Notes: a model not told the origin generated them from the letters alone. DNA of 23,894 nucleotides from a virus (IMGVR_UViG_3300033148_004038:1-23894), one strand, 5' to 3'; positions 1 to 5,380 are shown, numbered from the stretch's first letter. Made by a program: numbers and translations.

Positions 1-627
1 GATGTAGAAGCAGAAATCATGGCAGCTTTAGCGCAAGAAATTACCGCTGAAATTGATCAAGAAATTCTACTTTCTTTACGTTCACTAGCAAGCACAGAGT
101 TTACATATGATCAGTCACTAGTTTCTGGTACTGCTACATTTGTAGGCGACGAACATGCTGCATTAGCAGTATTGATCAACCGTACAGCTAACCTTATCGC
201 TACACGTACACGTCGTGGTGCAGGTAACTATGCAGTTGTTTCACCAGCTTCATTAACAGTATTACAATCAGCTACTACCTCTGCATTTGCACGTACAACT
301 GAAGGTACTTTTGAAGCACCAACAAACACTAAGTTTGTAGGTACTCTTAACTCAGCAATGAAAGTGTATGTTGATAGCTATGCTAATGACACTACACCAG
401 TTCTAGTTGGTTATAAAGGATCAAGCGAAGCAGACGCACCAGCGTTCTACTGCCCTTACATTCCTTTAATGAGTTCAGGTGTTGTTCTTGATCCAAGTAC
501 ATTCGAACCAGTTGTAAGCTTCATGACCAGATACGGTTATGTTGAATTGACCAACACTGCATCCAGCTTCGGCAATGCAGGCGATTACTTAGGTGAAGTA
601 GGCGTTTCAAACTTATCATTTAGTTAA
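1..627 (+). CDS. Major capsid protein, gp23-type, C-terminal part (5' truncated)
   Basis: The frame is open from base 1, so the gene begins before the window; 208 codons are visible. The end of the protein has the look of T4-like gp23: a VGYKG segment, then an AFYCPYIPL segment, then a V-x-F-M-T-R-Y-G-Y stretch near the C-terminus. In T4-like phages gp23 forms the hexamers of the head shell and is cleaved by the prohead protease at its N-terminus, which is not visible here. Near the window start lies an amphipathic helix-like segment, LAQEITAEIDQEIL, echoed in the small proteins at 9220-9414 and, more weakly, at 7543-7812. The gene is followed at once by a strong terminator. The family call rests on recalled motifs, not on a search. 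Confidence 0.88.
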   Translation, partial: DVEAEIMAALAQEITAEIDQEILLSLRSLASTEFTYDQSLVSGTATFVGDEHAALAVLINRTANLIATRTRRGAGNYAVVSPASLTVLQSATTSAFARTTEGTFEAPTNTKFVGTLNSAMKVYVDSYANDTTPVLVGYKGSSEADAPAFYCPYIPLMSSGVVLDPSTFEPVVSFMTRYGYVELTNTASSFGNAGDYLGEVGVSNLSFS

Positions 628-652
628 TAGCTAGTTGATAGTTAAACAAATC

Positions 653-680
653 AAAAGCACTCTTCGGAGTGCTTTTTTTT
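653..680 (+). terminator. Rho-independent terminator after the capsid gene
   Basis: A perfect 10-bp stem (AAAAGCACTC / GAGTGCTTTT) closes a TTCG tetraloop and runs into eight T residues. It lies 25 bases after the capsid stop codon. The A-run on its left side means it could also terminate the convergent minus-strand gene that ends at 687. Confidence 0.93.
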
Positions 681-686
681 GACTTA

Positions 687-845
687 TTATTTGTTCATGT
701 ACTCTGAATAGAGTTCGTTGTAAGCAAGATATTGGTCCTTGCAATCAAAATATGATATGTCCGCATCATCAAATTCTTCTTCTAGTTCACTAATGGTTGG
801 ATATTTCAACCTAAGGAATTCTTTCCATTTCTCTCTATCTGTCAT
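687..845 (-). CDS. Small protein of unknown function, family-B-like
   Basis: This 52-residue acidic protein has no recognised function. The reading frame is open to a TTG at 890, but I prefer the ATG at 845. From there the protein starts MTDREKWKEFLRLKYPTI, which matches the K-Y/F-G core of the family B proteins of the small-gene array at 2163-4666 (an F replaces the W eleven residues after the K). No clear ribosome binding site is visible before either start. It is convergent with the capsid gene and lies about 75 bases downstream of a MotA-box-like promoter repeat. Its separation from the main array suggests family B members are dispersed copies. Confidence 0.55.
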   Translation of the reverse strand: MTDREKWKEFLRLKYPTISELEEEFDDADISYFDCKDQYLAYNELYSEYMNK

Positions 846-924
846 TGTATTTTTGAATTGGTTACTGGCTCTGTGTTGCGTATAAGTCAACGTGTTGTCT
901 TATATCACCTGCTTTGACAGATTA

Positions 925-953
925 AGTTTATATGTTTTTATGCAAGAAAGCAA
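925..953 (-). promoter_or_regulatory. Repeat copy 1: MotA-box-like middle promoter candidate
   Basis: This 29-bp element matches 1468-1496 at 27 of 29 positions. Read on the minus strand it has TTGCTTTC, a 13-bp spacer, then TATAAA. That is the layout of a T4 middle promoter (a box with core TGCTT, 11-13 bp, then a -10). It lies upstream of the small minus-strand gene ending at 687. The motif match is seen; its use as a promoter and the presence of a MotA protein are inference. Confidence 0.45.
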
Positions 954-967
954 TTAATTTGGTATTA

Positions 968-1318
968 TTAAAACGTTCCTTCGTGTACGGGCTTACCCAG
1001 CTTTTCCATATTCTGTTTCATGTTAAACGATCCCCTAGACTTACCGTTCCATATCACAAGTAGTTCGTCGCCGTATTCTGCCATTTGTTTGTTGCGTATA
1101 TGTCCAGCGGCTTTGCCGTACAGATCCCATTCTGCAGGAAACGGCTTTACGGGAATGCCATTCTCTTTAGCCCACAGCTCGCCAGCAGTATCAATACCTT
1201 TAGCGCACCCAGATACAACTTCAGTTATGTTTTCAATTCCTAGAAAGTTAATAAAGGCTTGAATGCCTTCGCTATCTATATCTGTTAGGTGTCTGCCACC
1301 TGCTATTATAAGTTTCAT
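968..1318 (-). CDS. DUF2493 / SLOG-superfamily (YspA-like) nucleotide-binding protein
   Basis: This 116-residue protein has the layout of the DUF2493 branch of the SLOG (DprA/YpsA-like) Rossmann fold. It has an N-terminal IIAGGR strand-turn, a VSGCAKGIDTAGELWA glycine-rich loop (about residues 35-50), an F-P-A-E-W-D-x-Y-G-K-A-A-G-x-x-R-N segment, and a C-terminal S-R-G-S-x-N-M. SLOG proteins bind nucleotides or nucleotide-derived ligands. The function of the phage members is not established. The length is normal for a single-domain member. An AGGA ribosome binding site lies at 1325-1328. The gene has a long leader with inverted repeats (1340-1459) and a MotA-like promoter candidate beyond it (1468-1496). 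Confidence 0.8.
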   Translation of the reverse strand: MKLIIAGGRHLTDIDSEGIQAFINFLGIENITEVVSGCAKGIDTAGELWAKENGIPVKPFPAEWDLYGKAAGHIRNKQMAEYGDELLVIWNGKSRGSFNMKQNMEKLGKPVHEGTF

Positions 1319-1339
1319 TTTGTCATCCTGTGTGATTTA

Positions 1340-1459
1340 GTAAGCAATAGGCAGCCCGGTTAACTTGATGAGTGTTGACTCGGTTACTGTACCTACGTGT
1401 TAACTTCGTTAACTCTCCGGTAAAGTCTCCTCGTGAACACTGATCTACGTATCGCTTAC
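1340..1459 (-). promoter_or_regulatory. Structured leader candidate upstream of the SLOG gene
   Basis: This non-coding stretch holds nested inverted repeats: GTAAGC/GCTTAC (1340-1345 with 1454-1459), AGTGTT/AACACT (1371-1376 with 1436-1441), GACT/AGTC (1377-1380 with 1424-1427), CGG/CCG (1381-1383 with 1417-1419), and a hairpin GTTAAC-3 nt-GTTAAC (1399-1413). A third GTTAAC at 1359-1364 next to CCGG could pair instead with 1408-1420, so two exclusive folds are possible. It lies between the MotA-like promoter and the SLOG start, so it would be the 5' leader of that mRNA. No known riboswitch class was recognised. The rest of the gap 1319-1568 holds promoters only. Confidence 0.35.
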
Positions 1460-1467
1460 ACCAGCTG

Positions 1468-1496
1468 AGTTTATATGTTTTTATGTAAAAAAGCAA
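1468..1496 (-). promoter_or_regulatory. Repeat copy 2: MotA-box-like middle promoter candidate
   Basis: This is the second copy of the 29-bp repeat, in the same orientation as 925-953, with two base changes. On the minus strand it reads TTGCTTTT, 13 bp, TATAAA, and points into the leader of the SLOG gene. Both copies sit upstream of minus-strand genes, which supports a promoter role over chance. Confidence 0.45.
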
Positions 1497-1510
1497 CTAA
1501 AATGGTAAGA

Positions 1511-1540
1511 TTGACAACCATTGTTTTTATGTGCTACGCT
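1511..1540 (+). promoter_or_regulatory. Sigma70-type promoter P1 of the small-gene array
   Basis: A perfect TTGACA (1511-1516), an 18-bp spacer and TACGCT (1535-1540) preceded by TGC, an extended -10. The TGTGCTACGCT block recurs at P2 (3079-3089) and nearly so at P3. It lies 28 bases before the first array gene. Confidence 0.7.
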
Positions 1541-1568
1541 AATAAACAATTGCGACAAGAGTTAAGTT

Positions 1569-1766
1569 ATGATTGAATATAAATTTGCAAATCCAAAAGC
1601 ATTTGGTAATCACTGGCGCCCTGTATCACGATTTAAAACTAATGATTGGGATTTTGACTTTTCCTATTACATGTACAGGGTATTCAATGTAGTATTCGAA
1701 AAGGATAGTGCAGAATTCCGGAGCGCATGTAAGCAAGCAGAATTTATGAGAAAGCTAACGAAATGA
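1569..1766 (+). CDS. Small protein of unknown function, first gene of the array
   Basis: This gene encodes 65 residues with a W-D-F-D-F-S-Y-Y-M-Y aromatic centre (about residues 28-37) and a basic C-terminal helix ending FMRKLTK. I recognise no family and no membrane segment. The ATG follows an AAGAG ribosome binding site and promoter P1. Its stop overlaps the next start as ATGA, so translation is probably coupled. It may be an early host-directed protein, as is usual for such genes in T4-like phages; that is context only. Confidence 0.65.
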   Translation: MIEYKFANPKAFGNHWRPVSRFKTNDWDFDFSYYMYRVFNVVFEKDSAEFRSACKQAEFMRKLTK

Positions 1767-1981
1767 TCAAATTGGAATTTCAATTTAATTCATGCGACAA
1801 ATATTACTTAGTCGAAGTGTCACACACTGATTCGATTGATGATAAGATTGCATGGTGCAAAGCACAAGAATCAGACGGTAAATTTTATCACTGGAATGAG
1901 AGCTTTGCACCGTATACTACTTGTCCATGGTGGTTTGAATATGAAGTAGATGCATTACTATTTAGGTTGAGTTGGGCATGA
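1763..1981 (+). CDS. Small WWFE-type protein
   Basis: This 72-residue protein ends with PWWFEYEVDALLFRLSWA. The gene at 5162-5380 encodes a second protein with the same plan: a central A-W-C or K-W-C, an F-Y-H block, then W-W-F-E-x-x-x-D-A-x-x-F-x-L near the C-terminus. I recall small proteins with this ending in other aquatic T4-like phages, but know no function. The pattern of a strand, WWF-E and a short helix suggests a compact alpha/beta domain. The start overlaps the previous stop as ATGA and its own stop overlaps the next start in the same way. Confidence 0.75.
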   Translation: MIKLEFQFNSCDKYYLVEVSHTDSIDDKIAWCKAQESDGKFYHWNESFAPYTTCPWWFEYEVDALLFRLSWA

Positions 1982-2163
1982 TATACGCACGAGATAAAGC
2001 TGACACGAGATATTGGATGTCGTTTGATCGGCCGCTAAATATCACACCACTGGATTTTCATATCTACGATTTTAAAATTGATGATAAGATATACACACAG
2101 TATTCTGAGTTGTTCCAACATGCATTTGATAAGGAATTAACATGGCAAAGAATGAAAGCGTGA
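1978..2163 (+). CDS. Small protein with a C-terminal family A motif
   Basis: This gene encodes 61 residues of unknown function. I chose the ATG at 1978, which forms an ATGA overlap with the previous gene, over an upstream TTG at 1972. The last eleven residues are DKELTWQRMKA, matching the family A motif (D-K-E-L-V-W-D-R-L-K) found at the N-terminus of other array proteins. The preceding part is rich in aromatic and acidic residues (YDFKIDDKIY). The DNA of the motif also contains the ATG at 2142 in another frame. Confidence 0.65.
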   Translation: MIYARDKADTRYWMSFDRPLNITPLDFHIYDFKIDDKIYTQYSELFQHAFDKELTWQRMKA

Positions 2164-2327
2164 TGACGCACGAACAGACGCAACTTAAAATCATTATGAT
2201 TTTAAAGTACGGAAATCTCAATGAAGCATTTTGGTCGGGTGATAAATTTATCCCTGCAGAAAATAGAATACTTGAAATTAATTTAATGGAAACTACAAGG
2301 CACACAAATGTCAAAATCAAAGACTGA
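2163..2327 (+). CDS. Family B mini-domain protein
   Basis: This gene encodes 54 residues. The frame also has an ATG at 2142, but the ATG at 2163 shares its A with the previous stop (TGATG), the commoner coupling in this array. The segment IMILKYGNLNEAFW (residues 11-24) is the family B core, though the K-to-W distance is nine rather than eleven. The second half, with N-x-M-E-T-T-R, lacks the usual second helix. It overlaps the next gene by 20 bases. Function unknown. Confidence 0.6.
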   Translation: MTHEQTQLKIIMILKYGNLNEAFWSGDKFIPAENRILEINLMETTRHTNVKIKD

Positions 2328-2505
2328 AGTAATGTTAAAATTAAAGTACGGCACTATTTCCAATGCCTTCAGGTATTGGTTTAATACACCCAGCGATAAA
2401 GAGCACGGGCTAACTGCTGATGAAGTGCAATTCGTTAATAAATGGGATGATAAAATGAGGGCCGCAGGTAAAGGGTTCAAGATAGAGATGTATGACCCAC
2501 TCTGA
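2308..2505 (+). CDS. Family B mini-domain protein
   Basis: This 65-residue protein is a clear family B member: LKLKYGTISNAFRYWF (residues 10-25, K13 and W24), a short linker, then a helix beginning G-L-T-A-D-E-V with a downstream W. The predicted form is helix-turn-helix of about 45 residues with a conserved K-Y-G-T turn. It overlaps the neighbouring genes by 20 and 14 bases. The function is unknown; no DNA-binding signature is convincing. Confidence 0.7.
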   Translation: MSKSKTEVMLKLKYGTISNAFRYWFNTPSDKEHGLTADEVQFVNKWDDKMRAAGKGFKIEMYDPL

Positions 2506-2716
2506 TCCAAACGTATTTGATTATATTAAATACTATTCGTTACCGTTTGACCAAAAGTTAGTATTGGTACGCAATGGTAAGCACCTTGAGGTCTTTAAAG
2601 ATGATTCTGACCCAACGATCTCAGAAGTTGCTAAAACGGTAATAGCGCACATGGGTAAAAAAGGTGCTAAGTTGCCTATCCATGTTACATTAAAATCGGA
2701 CTTAGATAATTGGTAG
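2492..2716 (+). CDS. Small protein, divergent family B
   Basis: This gene encodes 74 residues. The N-terminal part, VFDYIKYYSLPFDQKLVL, loosely fits the family B core (hydrophobic strand, K-Y, turn), but the W is missing. The later part, P-T-I-S-E-V-A-K-T-V-I-A-H-M, could be the second helix. It starts inside the end of the previous gene and ends three bases before the next ATG. Its link to family B is tentative and its function unknown. Confidence 0.6.
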   Translation: MTHSDPNVFDYIKYYSLPFDQKLVLVRNGKHLEVFKDDSDPTISEVAKTVIAHMGKKGAKLPIHVTLKSDLDNW

Positions 2717-2718
2717 AC

Positions 2719-3051
2719 ATGACAGACGCCGACGTACAATTATTTCTAACTTTGAAATTCTCTAGTATGCCAGAGTTAGTAGATGCCCTGCGATATGCGG
2801 TAGGTGTTGGCCCGTTACATTCTGCAACAGATGCCGCAGTTAACGAAGTACTTAAAGAATGGGCAATACAAGGTTGTCCAGAGAAAATTGTAATACCTGA
2901 CAACAAAGCATCTCTTTTCTTATGTTTTAAATTTGGCACAGTTAAACAAGCATATGAATATTGGGTAAGTGTAGCGCCAGGAGAGCCACACGGCCTCTGT
3001 GATGCTGAATTAACAATAGTAATGGACTACGTTGCACCTCCCCGAAGTTAA
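2719..3051 (+). CDS. Tandem family B protein (two mini-domains)
   Basis: This gene encodes 110 residues from the ATG at 2719 (an upstream TTG at 2710 is less likely). It holds two family B units in tandem: residues 6-50 with LFLTLKFSSM, where the W position is L24, and residues 64-107 with LFLCFKFGTVKQAYEYW (K71, W82), each followed by a second acidic helix. A tandem copy shows that the unit is a real, separately inherited domain. It is the last gene before promoter P2, and its 3' end is followed by an inverted repeat. Function unknown. Confidence 0.75.
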   Translation: MTDADVQLFLTLKFSSMPELVDALRYAVGVGPLHSATDAAVNEVLKEWAIQGCPEKIVIPDNKASLFLCFKFGTVKQAYEYWVSVAPGEPHGLCDAELTIVMDYVAPPRS

Positions 3052-3059
3052 CAAAAAAT

Positions 3060-3089
3060 TTGACTTTTGCTTGACAAGTGTGCTACGCT
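3060..3089 (+). promoter_or_regulatory. Sigma70-type promoter P2
   Basis: TTGACT (3060-3065), an 18-bp spacer, then TACGCT (3084-3089) with the TGC extended -10, identical in -10 block and spacing to P1. A second TTGACA at 3071-3076 is too close to serve this -10. Confidence 0.6.
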
Positions 3090-3110
3090 GTTAACGCGAA
3101 AAGCGTAGCA
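3081..3110 (+). repeat. Perfect 9-bp inverted repeat over the P2 -10
   Basis: TGCTACGCT at 3081-3089 is repeated inverted as AGCGTAGCA at 3102-3110 with a 12-bp centre. The left arm is the -10 block itself, so the repeat spans the expected start point. It could be an operator, or a hairpin in transcripts reading through from P1. There is no T-run, so it is not a simple terminator. Confidence 0.55.
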
Positions 3111-3127
3111 AACGGAAGGTAGGTGAA

Positions 3128-3319
3128 ATGGACGACGAACAGTTCGAAACCTTTTTTATTATTAAATATGTCACTATGGATGCGGCCATGTTAAACTGGC
3201 TAACTAATCCCATTGAATTTACAGCCGAAGAGTCAGAGTTCTTTGACCGATATACAAAACGCAGGTTCCCTAATTTAAATCTAATCAGTTCTACCGATCC
3301 GTTTGACAAACCGGAATAA
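3128..3319 (+). CDS. Family B mini-domain protein
   Basis: This 63-residue protein is nearly all family B: TFFIIKYVTMDAAMLNW (residues 8-24, K13 and W24), then F-T-A-E-E-S-E-F-F-D as the second helix and a basic KRRFP. The ATG has a good AAGGTAGG ribosome binding site and is the first gene after P2. Its final codons contain the -35 of P3. Function unknown. Confidence 0.75.
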   Translation: MDDEQFETFFIIKYVTMDAAMLNWLTNPIEFTAEESEFFDRYTKRRFPNLNLISSTDPFDKPE

Positions 3320-3331
3320 GTGTGCTATCGT
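3303..3331 (+). promoter_or_regulatory. Sigma70-type promoter P3
   Basis: A perfect TTGACA (3303-3308), 17-bp spacer, TATCGT (3326-3331) with TGC before it. The -35 lies in the last codons of the previous gene. GTGTGC and GCGCAC flank the region as an imperfect inverted repeat, echoing P2. Confidence 0.6.
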
Positions 3332-3370
3332 AACCGCTGTAAGCGCACTCAAATCAAGAGCGGGATAAAC

Positions 3371-3610
3371 ATGACAACGGATCAGGACCATATAGTCACA
3401 ATGCTACTCATTAAGCATGGCGGTTTTGCAAACCTGGTTGATCTGTGGCTGTATGCAAATGAGAACCTATCTAAAGATGAAATTGAAGCGGTTAGCCAAT
3501 TCTTAGAAGATGATCGCCAAGCTAAACCGCATGACGCAAAACTCAAAAACAGCGACGAGTATCCCTACATAACATTCAAATTGAGACTCGAACGTGATAC
3601 AGATTCTTAG
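3371..3610 (+). CDS. Family B mini-domain protein
   Basis: This gene encodes 79 residues from the ATG at 3371. The frame stays open upstream to 3320, but that part overlaps promoter P3. The core is TMLLIKHGGFANLVDLW (K15, W26), followed by N-L-S-K-D-E-I-E-A-V as the second helix. A charged tail of about 30 residues follows, ending LRLERDTDS. A GAGCGGG purine run precedes the start. It overlaps the next gene by 17 bases. Function unknown. Confidence 0.7.
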   Translation: MTTDQDHIVTMLLIKHGGFANLVDLWLYANENLSKDEIEAVSQFLEDDRQAKPHDAKLKNSDEYPYITFKLRLERDTDS

Positions 3611-3824
3611 ACGCTTCCTTCCTACCAAACGCCCAGATATTTCGCAGGATGATTACGATCAAGCTAAAACATTTCTGTTACTCAAATTTGGTACAATGAA
3701 CCAAGCAGCCAGTACGTGGTCACATTCACAACACAAAGAAGATTACACCGTTGCCCAAGCTGCCGTTATTAAGGTTTGGATTAAGGATCGAATGGGATTA
3801 ACGCACAGCACAGGCCCGAAATAA
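3594..3824 (+). CDS. Family B mini-domain protein with basic N-terminal extension
   Basis: This gene encodes 76 residues, probably from the GTG at 3594; there is no ATG before the conserved core. A basic N-terminal extension (ILRRFLPTKRP) precedes the family B unit TFLLLKFGTMNQAASTW (K31, W42) and a second helix with Y-T-V-A-Q-A-A-V-I. Its stop lies directly before the -35 of P4. Function unknown. Confidence 0.7.
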   Translation: MIQILRRFLPTKRPDISQDDYDQAKTFLLLKFGTMNQAASTWSHSQHKEDYTVAQAAVIKVWIKDRMGLTHSTGPK

Positions 3825-3826
3825 AG

Positions 3827-3855
3827 TTGCATTTTAGGCTATCCCTTGTTATACT
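3827..3855 (+). promoter_or_regulatory. Sigma70-type promoter P4
   Basis: TTGCAT (3827-3832), 17-bp spacer, TATACT (3850-3855). This is the best -10 of the four and lies 32 bases before the next start. No terminator is seen between here and 11693, so this promoter may serve the whole distal array. Confidence 0.7.
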
Positions 3856-3887
3856 TCGTGTATTACTAATGGATCTGGGTACTGATT

Positions 3888-4193
3888 ATGACGGCCAAAA
3901 AGAACAAAATTAGAGCATTGCAGCATGAGCTGACTGAGAAGAATCAAATGATTCAGAATCTGCAGACAACTATTAGAATGCGCGATCGCGCAATGGAAGA
4001 AATAAAGCTGAAAATAGACGATCAGCTCGGACGCATTTATTGGCAATGCGAGCAAATCACAAAACACTTCACCAAAGAATTTACCTGGATGGAATTAACA
4101 GACGATCCAGATTCTCAGTTCAAATATTTAAAGCGATCACTTAAATCTATAAAACACATGGCAGAATTGCACGGAGACAAATCGGATGAATAA
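3888..4193 (+). CDS. Small coiled-coil protein of unknown function
   Basis: This gene encodes 101 residues. The N-terminal 45 residues (KIRALQHELTEKNQMIQNLQ onward) have heptad-like spacing of L, I and M and many charges, as in a coiled coil. The C-terminal half, with H-F-T-K-E-F-T-W-M-E-L and a basic helix, is not recognised. It is the first gene after P4 and has a weak ribosome binding site. It overlaps the next gene by eight bases. It carries neither array motif. Confidence 0.65.
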   Translation: MTAKKNKIRALQHELTEKNQMIQNLQTTIRMRDRAMEEIKLKIDDQLGRIYWQCEQITKHFTKEFTWMELTDDPDSQFKYLKRSLKSIKHMAELHGDKSDE

Positions 4194-4512
4194 AGACCAG
4201 TTTCAGTTAATACAAATAATCGAACAATGCGATGCTGAGAAAGCAGAGTTTCTAAAGCGTATTGTATTACGAGCAAGTCAAGGTTATGATTATGCAGTTA
4301 AGACAGACGCCCAAAGTCTACACGGCGAACTTGCACTAGTGATTGTCACTGAAGGACAAGGTACGTCGTACGGCAAGAAAAATCTCAGCAGAACAGAACA
4401 AAGAGGTGGCGACTTGTACACAGGCATCCACCATAAGTTACGTGAACCAAAAACTATTAATGATTTTGATTGGTCGGGTTATGACAAAGAAACAAGTCTC
4501 TACAACGAATAA
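4186..4512 (+). CDS. Small protein of unknown function
   Basis: This gene encodes 108 residues. The N-terminal part is a helical stretch (QLIQIIEQCDAEKAEFLKRI), then a predicted strand ALVIVTEGQG, a polar middle and an acidic, aromatic C-terminus. I recognise no family. The start overlaps the previous stop. The end overlaps by 32 bases the next gene, whose own frame is open back to 4343. That makes the exact extent of each gene a little uncertain. Confidence 0.55.
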   Translation: MNKDQFQLIQIIEQCDAEKAEFLKRIVLRASQGYDYAVKTDAQSLHGELALVIVTEGQGTSYGKKNLSRTEQRGGDLYTGIHHKLREPKTINDFDWSGYDKETSLYNE

Positions 4513-4666
4513 AGAATCACTAAAGTTGTATTTGATTTTAAAGTACGGGTCGGAACGAAAACTATTCGGCATGTGGTTTGCTCATCAGATTAATCCTGAT
4601 ACAGTAACACCGCAAGGCGATATGAAATTGATTGGGGAATTATTTCATCATGAGTACAGAGACTGA
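4481..4666 (+). CDS. Family B mini-domain protein
   Basis: This gene encodes 61 residues from the ATG at 4481, chosen because it places the family B core near the N-terminus as in its paralogues. The frame itself is open from 4343. The core is LYLILKYGSERKLFGMW (K21, W32), followed by N-P-D-T-V-T-P-Q-G-D-M as the second helix. It is the last family B member before family A takes over. It overlaps the next gene by 17 bases. Function unknown. Confidence 0.7.
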   Translation: MTKKQVSTTNKESLKLYLILKYGSERKLFGMWFAHQINPDTVTPQGDMKLIGELFHHEYRD

Positions 4667-4832
4667 CAAAGAAAAAGTCTGGAAACGACTGAAGCATGTT
4701 GCTACACCGTTTCTTGCTGACATGGATGTTAACAGTTTGTACCCATGGCAAGCTGATGTAATGGTAGGTCTTGAACGAATGGAAGGAGACGCTAAGAATG
4801 TCACGATCAAAGTTCTTAAAAACAGACGATAA
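4650..4832 (+). CDS. Small protein with N-terminal family A motif
   Basis: This gene encodes 60 residues from the ATG at 4650 (an in-frame TTG at 4632 is less likely). Residues 6-17, DKEKVWKRLKHV, are the family A motif. The body contains SLYPWQADVM, similar in style to a Y-P-W-Q loop, and a basic end. It overlaps the next gene by 35 bases. No family is recognised for the body. Confidence 0.65.
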   Translation: MSTETDKEKVWKRLKHVATPFLADMDVNSLYPWQADVMVGLERMEGDAKNVTIKVLKNRR

Positions 4833-5016
4833 AGAAGTAATGTGGAAGAAGTTGTCCACGTTGCCTGTTAGTCAAGGCGAAAAAGATATAATGTACTTCC
4901 GGCAGACGCTAGGTAGAGCTTTCCGCGCAGGATTCAAGAAAGGTGAAGTATCTGTGATTGCAGCCCAGTCTAACAAAGGCAAGTCTATGTTGTTTGATCT
5001 TGAAGCTAGGCTGTAA
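4798..5016 (+). CDS. Family A protein carrying a Walker-A-like fragment
   Basis: This gene encodes 72 residues from the ATG at 4798, which has an AAGGAG ribosome binding site. The family A motif DDKEVMWKKL lies at residues 10-19. The second half, FKKGEVSVIAAQSNKGKSML (about residues 45-65), looks like the strand and P-loop of DnaB- or RecA-type ATPases, with A in place of the first G of GxxxxGKS/T. The rest of an ATPase (Walker B and beyond) is missing; the next gene starts three bases after the stop. It may be a remnant of a helicase-like gene or a small nucleotide- or helicase-binding mimic. Function unknown. Confidence 0.6.
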   Translation: MSRSKFLKTDDKEVMWKKLSTLPVSQGEKDIMYFRQTLGRAFRAGFKKGEVSVIAAQSNKGKSMLFDLEARL

Positions 5017-5018
5017 AA

Positions 5019-5165
5019 ATGGATAAAGATAAAAAGAAAGTTTGGAAGAAGTTAACACATGTTCCAACGTATGTTAAGCCGGGCGTTACGGTTCGCACAG
5101 TTGATTTTTCAGTTGTGATTAAACCCGGCAGTACTGATTTTACTGTGCTACCAATTAAGAAATGA
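5019..5165 (+). CDS. Very small protein with N-terminal family A motif
   Basis: This gene encodes only 48 residues. It begins MDKDKKKVWKKLTHV, the family A motif, then P-T-Y-V-K-P-G and two predicted beta strands (VRTVDFSVVIKPG, DFTVLPIKK). The ATG is two bases after the previous stop and its own stop overlaps the next start as ATGA, which supports it as real. It shows that the array contains family A genes shorter than usual gene-calling limits. Confidence 0.65.
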   Translation: MDKDKKKVWKKLTHVPTYVKPGVTVRTVDFSVVIKPGSTDFTVLPIKK

Positions 5166-5380
5166 AATGGTGCAACCCGCCTAAAGAACATAGAGCACAG
5201 TGGGCCACTGTGTCACCACCGGGGCGTGGTTATATTAAGGAAGCACATAAGTGGTGCATTGAACAAACGGGCACTACCTGTTTTTATCACCACTACACTA
5301 ACACACGTTGGTGGTTTGAGGATAAAGCAGATGCGGTTATGTTTGCATTAATGTTTACTGGTAAAGGCAATGAACAATAA
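5162..5380 (+). CDS. Small WWFE-type protein (second copy)
   Basis: This 72-residue protein is a paralogue of the one at 1763-1981, of equal length. It has H-K-W-C, C-F-Y-H-H and R-W-W-F-E-D-K-A-D-A-V-M-F-A-L in the same order, but a quite different N-terminus (MKWCNPPKEHRAQWA). Four Cys/His-rich positions might bind a metal, but no clear pattern supports this. It is joined by ATGA to the previous gene and overlaps the next by 11 bases. Function unknown. Confidence 0.75.
   Translation: MKWCNPPKEHRAQWATVSPPGRGYIKEAHKWCIEQTGTTCFYHHYTNTRWWFEDKADAVMFALMFTGKGNEQ

Noticed and set aside
1340-1465. Possible tRNA or tmRNA because GCTTAC is followed by ACCA and pairs with GTAAGC
   Set aside because: There is no T-loop G-T-T-C-G-A, no clear D or anticodon arm, and the acceptor pairing is only six bases. 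A structured leader is the better reading.
3060-3125. Terminator at the inverted repeat before the 3128 gene
   Set aside because: The perfect stem is followed by a purine-rich ribosome binding site rather than a T-run, and it overlaps a promoter.
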